From Mycolicibacterium parafortuitum (GTDB lineage Bacteria; Actinomycetota; Actinomycetes; Mycobacteriales; Mycobacteriaceae), in the NCBI RefSeq assembly GCF_010725485.1, contig NZ_AP022598.1:868001-932000 (forward strand): DNA of 64,000 bases, written 5' to 3'. This document shows positions 47,747-56,065 of the stretch, one piece after another. Below the pieces are notes generated by a model. That model was not told the origin of the DNA and did no database searches. It saw only the letters and a program-made list of their open reading frames with translations. A program made the translations under genes and the position numbers. Position 1 is the first letter of the stretch; each line of letters starts with the position of its first letter.

Positions 47747-48205
47747 GTGAACGGACGGGACGACGACGAAGCGGAGGCGCCGCCCGTCGCGTGGCACAAC
47801 CGGACATCGACTTTGCTCGGCGCCAGCGTGGCCGGAATCGCGGCGCTCGCGCTGGTCATTTCGCTGATCACCTACTTCGCGCGGCAGTTCAGTGACCCCG
47901 ACCCGGCGCCGCTGCACTACATCCCGCCGTCCTCGTCGGCCAAGACGACCGGTTCGACCACGAAGTCCGGGACGTCGACGACCACCGGGACGATCACCAG
48001 CACCAGCCCGCCGATGACCAGCGACATCAACCCGGACGACACCACCACCTCGGAGACGACCACGACGCGCAGCACCCGGCCGCCGCGGACCAAGGAGTCC
48101 GAGCAGCGCAGCACCGAGGACGAGGACGGGACGCGCACCACGACGACGCGGACCACCAGGGCGCCACGGACCAACGTGACACGCACGCTGTACCCCGGAA
48201 CCTGA
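47747..48205 (+). CDS. Single-pass membrane protein with Thr-rich outer tail
   Basis: A 152-residue protein: a short acidic N-terminus (NGRDDDEAEAPPVAWHNR), one TM helix (about 26-46), and a C-terminal tail of about 95 residues dominated by Thr, Ser and Arg repeats (TTTRSTRPPRT, TRTTTTRTTRAPRT). The charge pattern places the tail outside. GTG 47747 is preferred to GTG 47741 because of the TACTAT spacing. Tails like this are typically O-mannosylated in mycobacteria. It precedes a similar but longer protein and faces the ini locus. Confidence 0.8.
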   Translation: MNGRDDDEAEAPPVAWHNRTSTLLGASVAGIAALALVISLITYFARQFSDPDPAPLHYIPPSSSAKTTGSTTKSGTSTTTGTITSTSPPMTSDINPDDTTTSETTTTRSTRPPRTKESEQRSTEDEDGTRTTTTRTTRAPRTNVTRTLYPGT

Positions 48206-48217
48206 CGACCCAGCGCC

Positions 48218-48223
48218 TACTAT
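48218..48223 (+). promoter_or_regulatory. TACTAT -10 box of a leaderless message
   Basis: Second copy of the box described for 47733-47738, here with GTG 48232 eight bases after the hexamer. The shared seven-base context CTACTATC in both genes indicates a common promoter type and supports independent transcription of the second gene. Confidence 0.6.
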
Positions 48224-48231
48224 CGGGTTCC

Positions 48232-48762
48232 GTGGCCCGTTACGGCGATTCTGACGACCAGAACTACTACTCCGAGGATGAGCCGACCCAGCTCAGCAAC
48301 TACGGCTATGGGGACGGGTACGGCGACCAGCCGCCGCCCGCGACCGAGCCGACGCCGTGGTATCGCAGGCCCGCCGCGCTCGTCGGCCTCGGCGCCGTCG
48401 GAGCCGTGCTGATCGCGCTGATCGTGTTCGGCCTCGCCAAGGCGATCACCGGTGACTCCGATTCCGAGACCACCCCGACCTCGTCGCTGACCCCGGTGAC
48501 AACGACCTCGGCGCCCGCGGTGGTGCCGCCTGCGACCGTGACCGAGACCGCGGGGCCGACCGAGTCGGCGACCACCACCTCGGAGGAGCCGACGACCACC
48601 ACGACCACCCCGTCGACGACGACCACCACCCCCACTACCACGACGACGACCACGACACCGAGCACGACGGTCAGCACCAGCACCAGCACGGTCACCCAGA
48701 CCGAGACGCAGACCGAGACCGTCACCGAGACGCCTGCGCCTGCGGCGCCCGAGAACCCCTGA
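48232..48762 (+). CDS. Single-pass membrane protein with WYRRP anchor and poly-Thr tail
   Basis: A 176-residue protein: a Tyr/Asp/Gly-rich cytoplasmic part (1-40), the juxtamembrane motif PWYRRP (42-47), one TM helix (49-69), and a Thr/Ser/Pro tail of about 100 residues with runs of Thr. The WYRRP-TM-tail layout is the same as in the two large Hsp70-like proteins of the ini locus (48763-50694 and 56174-58009), as if only the ATPase were missing. It stops exactly one base before the convergent Hsp70-like gene ends. Function unknown. Confidence 0.85.
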   Translation: MARYGDSDDQNYYSEDEPTQLSNYGYGDGYGDQPPPATEPTPWYRRPAALVGLGAVGAVLIALIVFGLAKAITGDSDSETTPTSSLTPVTTTSAPAVVPPATVTETAGPTESATTTSEEPTTTTTTPSTTTTTPTTTTTTTTPSTTVSTSTSTVTQTETQTETVTETPAPAAPENP

Positions 48763-50694
48763 TCAGCAGTCGGTTTCGGACTCCGGCGCGCACTCCTGAG
48801 GTTCTGACGCTGCCGGTGGTGCCGCTGTTTCCGTGGACGTCGGCACCGACTCGGGTTCGGCCGCGGGTTCCGGTGACGGCGCAGCAGTCGGTTCCGGTGT
48901 CCCAGTGGGTTCCGGTGACGCAGTGGGTTCCGGCGACGGCGCAGGGCTAGACGTCGGCTCCGGCGTCGGCGCAGGGCTAGACGTCGGCTCCGGCGTCGGC
49001 GCAGGGCTCGACGTCGGTGCAGGTGTCGAGGTCGGTGCCGGCGTCGAGGTGGGCGTCGGGCTCGAGGTCGGCGCAGGTGTCGAGGTGGGCGTCGGCTTCG
49101 GAGTCACCGTCGACGGAGCAGGTGGCGGCGGCGCGATCGGCACCGGTATCAGCACCGTCTGCGGAACCGGTTGCGGCAGCGCCTGCGGAACAGGCCGCGG
49201 AACGGGTTGCGGTGCCGCTTGTTTGAGGACCGGCTGTTGCGGCGCCGGCGCGGCGGGCGGTACCACGCGCGGTGCGGGCGCGTCCGCGACCACGACCTCC
49301 GTGACGCCCGGTGGTGGCTCCACGGCAGGTGCGGTGTCGGCGGGGGCCTGCACCGGTTTCGTCGCGACCGGCGTCGCGATGGTGGAGGTGTCCGGCTCGA
49401 CCGGTCCGGTGTGCGACGTCAGCACCAGGCCCGTCGCCGCGACGGCGGCGAAGCAGGCGGCGGCCGCGAACAACACACCCGGCCGCCGATACCACGCGAG
49501 TGGCTCCAGATCGGGTTCGTCGGACCCGTCGGGCTGAAAATGCACGTCCGGACGCGCGTACTCGGTCGCGTAGCCGGTCTCGTCGCCGTCCGGCTCGGCC
49601 GACCAGGCGAGGGGGGTGACGGGGGCGGCGACGGTGGCGTTGGCAGCCGTCGGCGGAGCCGACACATGAGATCCCGTCGGCGGAGCCGACACATGAGATC
49701 CCGTCGGCGGAGCCGACACATGGGCTGCCATCGTCGGAGCAGAAGCCAGCACGGTCGGCGCACTGTGGTCGGCATTGCGCTGCGCCACCAGCTCGGCACC
49801 GGCCGCGGCGGCCACCTGGGCCCCGGGCGCGGTGATCAGCGGCCGCCGCAGTACCTCCGAAAGACGTTGCGTGACAAGCGGTATGCGGGCGCCGCCTCCG
49901 ACGGTGGCCACCGCGGCGAGCTGCGCGGGCGCGATGCCGTACCGGTCCAGTGTGCTGCGCAGCGTGTCGACGAAGAGGTTCAGATCAGCGGCGATGAGGC
50001 CGTCCAGTTCGGCGCGGGTCACCCGGACCGTGGTGTGCCCGTAGGCCAGCGCGGTCGCCGTCTCGGACGACAGCCGTTCCTTGGCCATCCGGCACTGTTC
50101 GCGCAGGCCTGCCAACGTCGCGACGTGGGCCGTCCCGCCGGGTTCGGTCTCGAACTGGGCCAGCACGTGCTGGAGCAGTGCGCGGTCGACGCCATCGCCG
50201 GAGAACGCGTCGACACGGACCGTGCCGATTCCCGCGAGACCGGCCGACGCGTCGGCGAGCGTGATGCCGGTGCCGCCGGCGCCGAAGTCACACAGCGCGA
50301 TGACGCCGTGCGCCGGCAGTCCTGGGCTGGCCTGCAGCGCGGTCAGCGCCGCGGTCGCGTCGGAGACCACGCTCAGGTGTGGGACCGCGGCGCGGAACGC
50401 CGCGACGACGGTGTCGGGCCAGTGGGCGGGCACCGCGACGGCTGCGACATCCGGTCGGTGGTCGGGCCGCACGGCACGGGTGAGTTCTTCGACCGCGGCG
50501 GCGGCCAGGGTCTCGGGACGGTGGATCGATCCGTCGGCGAGGACCATCGGCACCGGGTCGCCGATGCGCTCCACGAAGCCGGTCACCGTCAGCCCGGAGG
50601 GCAGGGTCAGCGCCGGGCGCCGGACCGTCGCCCGGCCGTCGGTGACCGCGATCAGGGTGGCTGCGCCCAGTGAGAGACCCAGGGAACTGCGCAT
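48763..50694 (-). CDS. Membrane-anchored Hsp70-type ATPase with Pro/Thr-rich tail (iniC-linked)
   Basis: A 643-residue protein. Residues 1-305 form an Hsp70-like nucleotide-binding domain: adenosine motif VATVGGGARIPLVTQRLSE and phosphate-2 loop CDFGAGGTGITLA are clear, but phosphate-1 reads LSLGAAT instead of IGTTN, so ATP hydrolysis may be weak. A linker has three copies of HVSAPPTGS-like (about 325-349), then WYRRP (401-405), a TM helix (407-426) and about 215 residues rich in Pro, Thr and Glu. There is no Hsp70 substrate-binding domain. It follows iniC by 37 bases, so it is probably its operon partner. Confidence 0.85.
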   Translation of the reverse strand: MRSSLGLSLGAATLIAVTDGRATVRRPALTLPSGLTVTGFVERIGDPVPMVLADGSIHRPETLAAAAVEELTRAVRPDHRPDVAAVAVPAHWPDTVVAAFRAAVPHLSVVSDATAALTALQASPGLPAHGVIALCDFGAGGTGITLADASAGLAGIGTVRVDAFSGDGVDRALLQHVLAQFETEPGGTAHVATLAGLREQCRMAKERLSSETATALAYGHTTVRVTRAELDGLIAADLNLFVDTLRSTLDRYGIAPAQLAAVATVGGGARIPLVTQRLSEVLRRPLITAPGAQVAAAAGAELVAQRNADHSAPTVLASAPTMAAHVSAPPTGSHVSAPPTGSHVSAPPTAANATVAAPVTPLAWSAEPDGDETGYATEYARPDVHFQPDGSDEPDLEPLAWYRRPGVLFAAAACFAAVAATGLVLTSHTGPVEPDTSTIATPVATKPVQAPADTAPAVEPPPGVTEVVVADAPAPRVVPPAAPAPQQPVLKQAAPQPVPRPVPQALPQPVPQTVLIPVPIAPPPPAPSTVTPKPTPTSTPAPTSSPTPTSTPAPTSTPAPTSSPAPTPEPTSSPAPTPEPTSSPAPSPEPTASPEPTGTPEPTAAPSPEPAAEPESVPTSTETAAPPAASEPQECAPESETDC

Positions 50695-50731
50695 ACCTCT
50701 TATTCGTCCGTGGGCACCGAAACGTTAAACG

Positions 50732-52228
50732 TCAGCGCTGGGCGCGTGCGTACTCCGCGACGATCGCCTCGGCGCTGCGCACCGCGGCCCGGCAGGCCCG
50801 CGCGGTGAACGGGTCGTTGAGCGGGTGATCGGCGCGCCTGCGCCACCGCTGAACTGCGGCGAACGCGGCGCGGGGGCCGTCGGAGTGGTCCCCGGCAGGC
50901 AGGCCGAGCCTGCTGGCAACGTCGGTCCCGGAACCGCCGATGATCCGGCGCAGCGACGCCATCTCGTCGTCGTTGAGGGTGGTCGGCCGCGACCGCAACT
51001 GGCTGAGCAGCCGCAGTTCCTCGAACGCGTGGGTGTCGGCCAGCAGCGGGTCGATGTCGGCGAGGATGCGCGGTGTCGCGTACACGGGGTGGCGCTGCAC
51101 GAACTGCCGCAGCGTGAGCAGCGCGGTGTGCGCCTTGAGCAGGTCGGAGCGTTGCGCGAACTGCTGATCGATCACGTCCCGCAGGGCGACCAGCCCGCTG
51201 CGTTCGAGCAGTTCCTCGGCGAGCGCCACGGAGTCGCCGACGCCGGCGCGCAGCACCGCGATCGAGATCCGCAGCCCGAACATGCCGAACCGGTCCAGCA
51301 GCGCGGCGCGCGTCGCGGCGTCGACGGGCAGCGTGGCGTCCTCGCGGACGAACCGGTCGACCGACAGCATCGCCTTGGCCAGCTCGGCGGGTTCGACGCC
51401 GGCGAGCTTCTCCAGCGCGGTGAACTCGCTCTGGCGCAGGGTGCGCGCGGTCAGCGCGAGCAGGCCGGATACCGGCACGACGGCCTGGCAGATCCCGGTG
51501 CGTTCCATCTCGGAGGTGAACCGCGCCGCGACGTCGGCGGCCGACAGCATCGCGTCGATGCGTCCGGCGCCGATCTCGTCGGCGCGCGAAGCCACCCCGA
51601 TCACGCCGAGCGCACCCGACGAACCTCCTACCAGCTCGCCAATCTGCTTGAGCAGCGCGATATCCGGGGCGTTGAGCGTGCGCAGCAGGAACACCACCGC
51701 ATCGACGCGGGGCACGCCGTCGTCGGGCACCAGCAGCCGCAGCGTGCGCGCCGAGACGTCCCGTGACAGCGACGAGGTGCCCGGGGTGTCGATGATCGTC
51801 GCGTCGATCAGTTCTGCGGCGGGCCATTCCACGTCGAGGTCGAGCACGTCGTCGGGGTTCAGCAGCGCGAAGTCGAAGGTCAGCCCGCCGGAGCCCGGGT
51901 CACGGGTGATCGGCACGTTGGACCGCCGGCCGCCGCGATGGTTGGCGGTCACCTTCGGGGTGGGACCGTGCCGGAACCAGGTCACGATGCGGGTGGCCTC
52001 GGTCGCGTCGGTCGGGGCGATGGTGTCGCCGACGAGCGCGTTGACCAGGGTGGACTTCCCGGCTTTCAATGTGCCCGCCAGCGCGATCCGGATCGGCTGG
52101 TTCAGCCGCGCCCCGATCCGCTCCAGCTCGGCGTGGACGTCGGCGCGGTTCCGGTATGCGGGATCACTCCGGTAGGCACCGATGGTGCCGGCCAGGATTG
52201 CTCGCACGTGGTCGCTGGTACTGATCAC
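50732..52228 (-). CDS. iniC: IniC dynamin-like GTPase
   Basis: IniC belongs to the isoniazid-inducible iniBAC operon and, with IniA, is a dynamin-like membrane-remodelling GTPase induced by cell-wall stress. The 498-residue protein has G1 GTLKAGKST (52-60), switch region TDATEATR and G3 DTPG (147-150), followed by a helical stalk. Compared with IniA it lacks an evident membrane-insertion segment. It starts at GTG 52228, 20 bases after the iniA stop. Confidence 0.93.
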   Translation of the reverse strand: MISTSDHVRAILAGTIGAYRSDPAYRNRADVHAELERIGARLNQPIRIALAGTLKAGKSTLVNALVGDTIAPTDATEATRIVTWFRHGPTPKVTANHRGGRRSNVPITRDPGSGGLTFDFALLNPDDVLDLDVEWPAAELIDATIIDTPGTSSLSRDVSARTLRLLVPDDGVPRVDAVVFLLRTLNAPDIALLKQIGELVGGSSGALGVIGVASRADEIGAGRIDAMLSAADVAARFTSEMERTGICQAVVPVSGLLALTARTLRQSEFTALEKLAGVEPAELAKAMLSVDRFVREDATLPVDAATRAALLDRFGMFGLRISIAVLRAGVGDSVALAEELLERSGLVALRDVIDQQFAQRSDLLKAHTALLTLRQFVQRHPVYATPRILADIDPLLADTHAFEELRLLSQLRSRPTTLNDDEMASLRRIIGGSGTDVASRLGLPAGDHSDGPRAAFAAVQRWRRRADHPLNDPFTARACRAAVRSAEAIVAEYARAQR

Positions 52229-52248
52229 CTGAGCTTAATGAGCGGGCA

Positions 52249-54069
52249 TCACCGCACGGCGTCGGCATGCGCAGTGTGTTCGACGACCTGCCGCAGGATG
52301 GACAGCTGACGGTCGAGTTCCTTGACCCTGGTGTTGCGTTCGGCGTCGGCGAGTTTGGCGGCCGCGACGGTGGCCTGCAGCGACTCGTTCAGCGATCGGG
52401 TGGCCTGGTTGGCGATCTCGCGGTAGTGGTCACGCAGTTGACGCTGAATTCCCTTGAGCCGGTCGCGGGATTCCTTGCCGACCGCGAACGCGACATCGTC
52501 GACGAACCGGCGCACGTTGGTCTTCGCGTCGTTGCGCACCCGCAGCATCCGGTTCTCCATGTCCTCCTTGTAGGCCTTGCGGCCGAGCACGAATCCGGCG
52601 CCGAGTGACAGCGGGTTGAACATGCCCAGCCCGGCGAACGAGGTCAGCATGCCGAACATCAGCACCCCGCCGTAGGAGCCGCGCATCCCGGTGACGATCT
52701 TGTGGCCGATCTTCAGCGGCTTGGCCTCCAGCTCGGCCAGCGACCGGAACTCGCCCATGTCGGCACCCATGGCGCGGGCATCGATGGCCGGCATCCGCAC
52801 CGCGCCCAGCCCGGCTTCGGTGAAGGTGCGTGCGACATCGGCTGCCAGCGCCTCTGCGCGCTGGTAGGCCCACACGAAGTTGTCGCCGACCGCGGTCGCG
52901 ACCGCATCCTCGAGTTCGGCGCCGATCTCGGCCCAGTGCAGCGTCGGGTCACCGGTGTCGATGACCCGTTCGGTGTGAAAGGTGATGTTGCGGAACCGCT
53001 CCCGTAGGTCGTGGTCGACATCGGAGGTCAGGTCGGCGATCCCGTCGTTGAGGACCTGCTGCCACAGCGCGGTCTGCTGCAACGCGTCCTCGGCTTCCTG
53101 CTTGCGGCGCTGGAGGTCCGCGGTCAGCCGGTCCCGGGTCTGCGGATCGGTCAACGCGGACCGTTCCGACTCCGCGGCGAGGATCAAATACTCTGCCGCG
53201 GCGCGGATCTCGCCGAGGGCCTGGCTGCGCACCCGGTCGTTGTGCGGGGTCACCACGTCCTCGGAGAGGAACTTCACGATGCGCGGGAAGTTCGATTCCT
53301 CGTTGAGTTCTTTGTCGTTGAGCGCGACGGCGTGTCCGCGCAGCGTCGAGGAGACCGGGACCAGTTCCGTGGTGATCCCGGCGTGCCGTAGGTGGGCGGC
53401 ATTGGCGTCGACGACCTCACGCCAGTGGGGGTACAGATCGGTCTTGGTGGCGGCGATGACGGCGACGGGGCAGATCTCCAAAGCCTGTCGGATGAACGTC
53501 ATCTCGGGTTCGGTGAACTCCTGGCTGGTGTCGCTGATCATCAGCATCGCGTCGGCGTCGGGGAGCAGGCCGAGCGTCGCCGACAGGTGCGGCTGGCCGT
53601 GTCCTCCGACACCGGGGGTGTCGATGAACGCCAGCCCGCTCTTGAGCAGCGGGCTGGGCGCGGTCACCTCGACGCGCAGCACGTTCCGGCCGCCGGCTTG
53701 CGGGGCGCGGCGCAGGTCGTTGCGCAGGTCCGCGGTCGGGATGGCGATCAGATCCGGCTCCCGACCGTCGCCGCGCGCGACGACCAGCCGCGCCGAGGCC
53801 TGGTCACCGTAGGAGACGACGGTGGCCAGCACCGTGGACTCGTCGTCACCGACGCGGGCCACGGGCATGTTCAACAAGGAGTTCAGCAGCAGGCTCTTGC
53901 CCTGTTTGAGCTGTCCGGCGATCACGACGCGGATCTGCGGATCGTTGACGCGACGCTGCGTGCGCGCGAGCCGGGCCACCAGGTCGGTGCGGCCCTGCGC
54001 GTCGGCGATCTTGCTGGTGTGGTCGATCAGCTCGAGGACGACCTTGTTGGGGTCATTCGGCGGCGTCAT
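52249..54069 (-). CDS. iniA: IniA dynamin-like GTPase
   Basis: IniA is a bacterial dynamin-like protein shown to cause membrane fission and linked to isoniazid/ethambutol tolerance. This 606-residue protein has G1 GQLKQGKS (52-59), switch DESTVLATVV, G3 DTPGVGG (150-156), G4 TKTD (208-211), a long helical region, and a hydrophobic insertion tip (about 480-515, GVLMFGMLTSFAGLGMFNPLS). The C-terminal helices are charged. It lies 96 bases after iniB across a strong hairpin (54115-54145). Confidence 0.94.
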   Translation of the reverse strand: MTPPNDPNKVVLELIDHTSKIADAQGRTDLVARLARTQRRVNDPQIRVVIAGQLKQGKSLLLNSLLNMPVARVGDDESTVLATVVSYGDQASARLVVARGDGREPDLIAIPTADLRNDLRRAPQAGGRNVLRVEVTAPSPLLKSGLAFIDTPGVGGHGQPHLSATLGLLPDADAMLMISDTSQEFTEPEMTFIRQALEICPVAVIAATKTDLYPHWREVVDANAAHLRHAGITTELVPVSSTLRGHAVALNDKELNEESNFPRIVKFLSEDVVTPHNDRVRSQALGEIRAAAEYLILAAESERSALTDPQTRDRLTADLQRRKQEAEDALQQTALWQQVLNDGIADLTSDVDHDLRERFRNITFHTERVIDTGDPTLHWAEIGAELEDAVATAVGDNFVWAYQRAEALAADVARTFTEAGLGAVRMPAIDARAMGADMGEFRSLAELEAKPLKIGHKIVTGMRGSYGGVLMFGMLTSFAGLGMFNPLSLGAGFVLGRKAYKEDMENRMLRVRNDAKTNVRRFVDDVAFAVGKESRDRLKGIQRQLRDHYREIANQATRSLNESLQATVAAAKLADAERNTRVKELDRQLSILRQVVEHTAHADAVR

Positions 54070-54114
54070 GGCTCCCTCACTCCCGCGGTGTCAGTTCAAG
54101 GTAGGCGCAGCGAA

Positions 54115-54145
54115 CTGGCGGGGACCATCGGATGGTCCCCGCCAG
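54115..54145 (-). other. Perfect 14-base-pair hairpin between iniB and iniA
   Basis: CTGGCGGGGACCAT (54115-54128), loop CGG, ATGGTCCCCGCCAG (54132-54145). No T-run follows on the minus strand, so it is not a classical terminator. Position 20 bases after the iniB stop suggests it protects the iniB message or attenuates read-through into iniA-iniC, which would give IniB in excess. Confidence 0.8.
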
Positions 54146-54165
54146 CAGCCTGGTTACCGGGTGGG

Positions 54166-55197
54166 TCAGAACGCGTCGACCAGGGCGGTGTCGTTGTGCG
54201 AGGCCACATCGGTGGTCTCGATACCGGTGACGTTGCCGGAGAACAGGTCCGTGCTGGTCTCGTTGCCCGAGCCGATGTTGGACTCGAACGACGACGAGTT
54301 GTCGGTGACGGTGCTTTCCGTGGACGTCGCGATGTCGGTCTCGATCGACGTGCTGACGCTGTTGTCTTCGACGTCGTAATCGACGTTGTCGCTGCCGAAG
54401 TCGCCGTCGATCTGGGTGCCGGAGTTCACGTTCGTGTCGGTGATGACGATCGCCCCGCCGTTGCCACCGGCGCCGCCTGCGGCGTTGCCGCTGCCGATCC
54501 CGATCAGGCTGCCACCGCCGTCGGCACCGCCGCCGTTGCCGCCGCTGGTGTCGACGTCGTTGAGCACGGGGGCGTCGTTGTCGGTGATCAGGTCGCCGCC
54601 TGCGGTCTTGGAGTTGTCCTCGACCTCGTTGTCCTTGCCGACGACGACGTTCGAGCCGGACCCGGCGAGGATGTCGCCGTTGCTGGTGGTGTTGCCGTCA
54701 CCGAGCACCGCACCGTCGCCGCTGACGATGTCACCGTCGTTGTCGCCGCCGACCACCACGCCGCCGTCGGTGGCGGTGTTGGAGGTCTTGTTGCCGAACG
54801 TGATGTCGCCGAAGCCGAGGTTGAACGCGCCGTTCTGGGCGTTGGCACCGGCGTCCTGGACCGGGCTGGCCACCGGCACGTTGTTGCCGCTGAGCAGGTC
54901 GGTGTTGGTCTCCGGCGCGAACGTCGGCGCGTAGGAGGTCTGCGGGGAGAACGGCGACGCGAAGTTCGAGGCCAGCTGGTGGTGGTCGGCCACCGCGCGC
55001 TGCAGGCCCACGATCGGGTCGCCGCCACCGAGGGCGTAGCCGGCGGGAGCGGCGGTCGCGGCGACGGAGGCGAGCTGTGCGGCGGTGACGTTGGGCAGAC
55101 CCGCGTCGCGCAGCGCACCGTCCGGGTCGACGACGAACGCACTGGCCGCGGCCGGGCTGCGGAACAGGTCGAGGATGAAGTCGATGAGAGTGAGCAT
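54166..55197 (-). CDS. iniB: IniB, low-complexity Ini protein
   Basis: A 343-residue protein whose first 60 residues (MLTLIDFILDLFRSPAAASAF...) match the IniB N-terminal domain, helical and conserved among Ini proteins. The rest is an acidic low-complexity chain rich in Asn, Asp, Gly, Thr and Ser, with many short D-x-x-x/N repeats and no Lys-rich part. No signal peptide or TM is visible. The start is ATG 55197, after AAAGGGA. It is first in the iniB-iniA-iniC-Hsp70-like transcription unit. Role unknown. Confidence 0.9.
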   Translation of the reverse strand: MLTLIDFILDLFRSPAAASAFVVDPDGALRDAGLPNVTAAQLASVAATAAPAGYALGGGDPIVGLQRAVADHHQLASNFASPFSPQTSYAPTFAPETNTDLLSGNNVPVASPVQDAGANAQNGAFNLGFGDITFGNKTSNTATDGGVVVGGDNDGDIVSGDGAVLGDGNTTSNGDILAGSGSNVVVGKDNEVEDNSKTAGGDLITDNDAPVLNDVDTSGGNGGGADGGGSLIGIGSGNAAGGAGGNGGAIVITDTNVNSGTQIDGDFGSDNVDYDVEDNSVSTSIETDIATSTESTVTDNSSSFESNIGSGNETSTDLFSGNVTGIETTDVASHNDTALVDAF

Positions 55198-55310
55198 TGG
55201 AGTCCCTTTCTCGGAGCTGTCTGCCGGTTCCTCCCGGCGTCTGGAGACCAATCTATGGACGGTCCGGGGGTCCGGGAACGGGGTTCGATCCCAATCCCCG
55301 TCCGGGCTCG

Positions 55311-55350
55311 CTAGGGATACGGGGGTCGATTCATTAGGGGCATAGGGGAT
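55311..55350. promoter_or_regulatory. CATTAGGGG-type boxes upstream of iniB
   Basis: CTAGGGA (55311), CATTAGGGG (55332-55340) and CATAGGGGAT (55341-55350) lie 114-154 bases upstream of the iniB start. The same motif occurs three times in the next regulatory gap (56066-56107). This is a candidate activator site, for instance for IniR; I know of no published match. Confidence 0.5.
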
Positions 55351-55382
55351 CTGCTCAGGGATGGCTTTCCGACCGGTTCAGA

Positions 55383-55423
55383 CACGAAAAAACCCGCGCG
55401 GATCAGGTGATCCGCGCGGGTTT
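55383..55423 (-). terminator. Intrinsic terminator of the Rv0340-like gene
   Basis: AAACCCGCGCGGATCA (55390-55405), loop GG, TGATCCGCGCGGGTTT (55408-55423) is a perfect 16-base-pair stem. On the minus strand it ends in TTTTTTCG. It lies 39-72 bases after the Rv0340-like stop and ends that message before the iniB promoter. Confidence 0.93.
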
Positions 55424-55461
55424 CGCGCGCAGGTGGGGCCGTGGTCCGAAGGCGTCCGAGC

Positions 55462-55974
55462 TCAGTCGAACAGGTCGAATCCCGATCCGGGATCGAGGCC
55501 GTCCGGACCGTGGCCGGAGCCGGTCCACTCGTCGACGACGATCGGATCGGCCGGCGGCGGGGAGTCGAACACGGGGTCGTCGAGCTGCAGGGATGCGACG
55601 GGCTCGGCGAACTCGTCGGCGTCGACGACCTCCAGTCCGGTGTCGATCTCCTCGACGATCGCGGGTGCGCCGGCGTCAGGACCTGCGCCGACGGCCGTCG
55701 GGACCAGATCGTCGAACGCGTCGAACGCCGCCGTGGCGGCCCCGCTCGCCCAGACGTTGCCCACCGGTTCGGCGGCGAACGGGTCGAGACCGGGCGACGA
55801 CACCGTCATCGACAGCGACTCCGCGACGACCGGGATCAGATTCTGCACATCGGCATTGGTCACGTCGGTCAGATCGGCGTCGGCGAGGGCACGGGCGGGG
55901 TCCGCGGCGTACCGTGCGGCCGCCTCCGGGTCGCGCACCAGCGCCATCACGAAGTCGAGCAGCGAGTTCGCCAC
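55462..55974 (-). CDS. IniB N-domain protein (Rv0340-like)
   Basis: A 170-residue protein opening ANSLLDFVMALVRDPEAAARY, which shares the IniB N-terminal domain layout (short amphipathic helix, DPxxAxxY-type turn, then ADLTDV) with iniB. The rest is acidic and Asp/Pro-rich, ending GSGFDLFD, without TM. It corresponds to Rv0340, beside iniBAC in M. tuberculosis. GTG 55974 follows GGGGAAGGAAA. It is divergent from the second Hsp70-like gene and ends in a strong terminator, so it is transcribed apart from iniB. Function unknown. Confidence 0.88.
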   Translation of the reverse strand: MANSLLDFVMALVRDPEAAARYAADPARALADADLTDVTNADVQNLIPVVAESLSMTVSSPGLDPFAAEPVGNVWASGAATAAFDAFDDLVPTAVGAGPDAGAPAIVEEIDTGLEVVDADEFAEPVASLQLDDPVFDSPPPADPIVVDEWTGSGHGPDGLDPGSGFDLFD

Positions 55975-56065
55975 GAGATTTCCTTCCCCAGGATGGTTGT
56001 GCTCCCGAGCGTATGCGTCCCGGGAGCTCCAAGGATCGGTGCCGGACCCGCACAGCCGGACAGGG

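Noticed and set aside
48763..50694. A second DnaK
   Set aside because: There is no substrate-binding domain or lid, and a TM helix with a Pro-rich tail follows the ATPase region.
54115..54145. Intrinsic terminator between iniB and iniA
   Set aside because: The hairpin is strong but no T-rich tract follows on the transcribed strand, and iniA has no separate promoter I can recognise.
54166..55197. PE_PGRS or PPE family protein instead of IniB
   Set aside because: The N-terminus lacks the PE/PPE domain and matches IniB; the body is Asn/Asp/Thr-rich rather than GGA/GGN-repeat.
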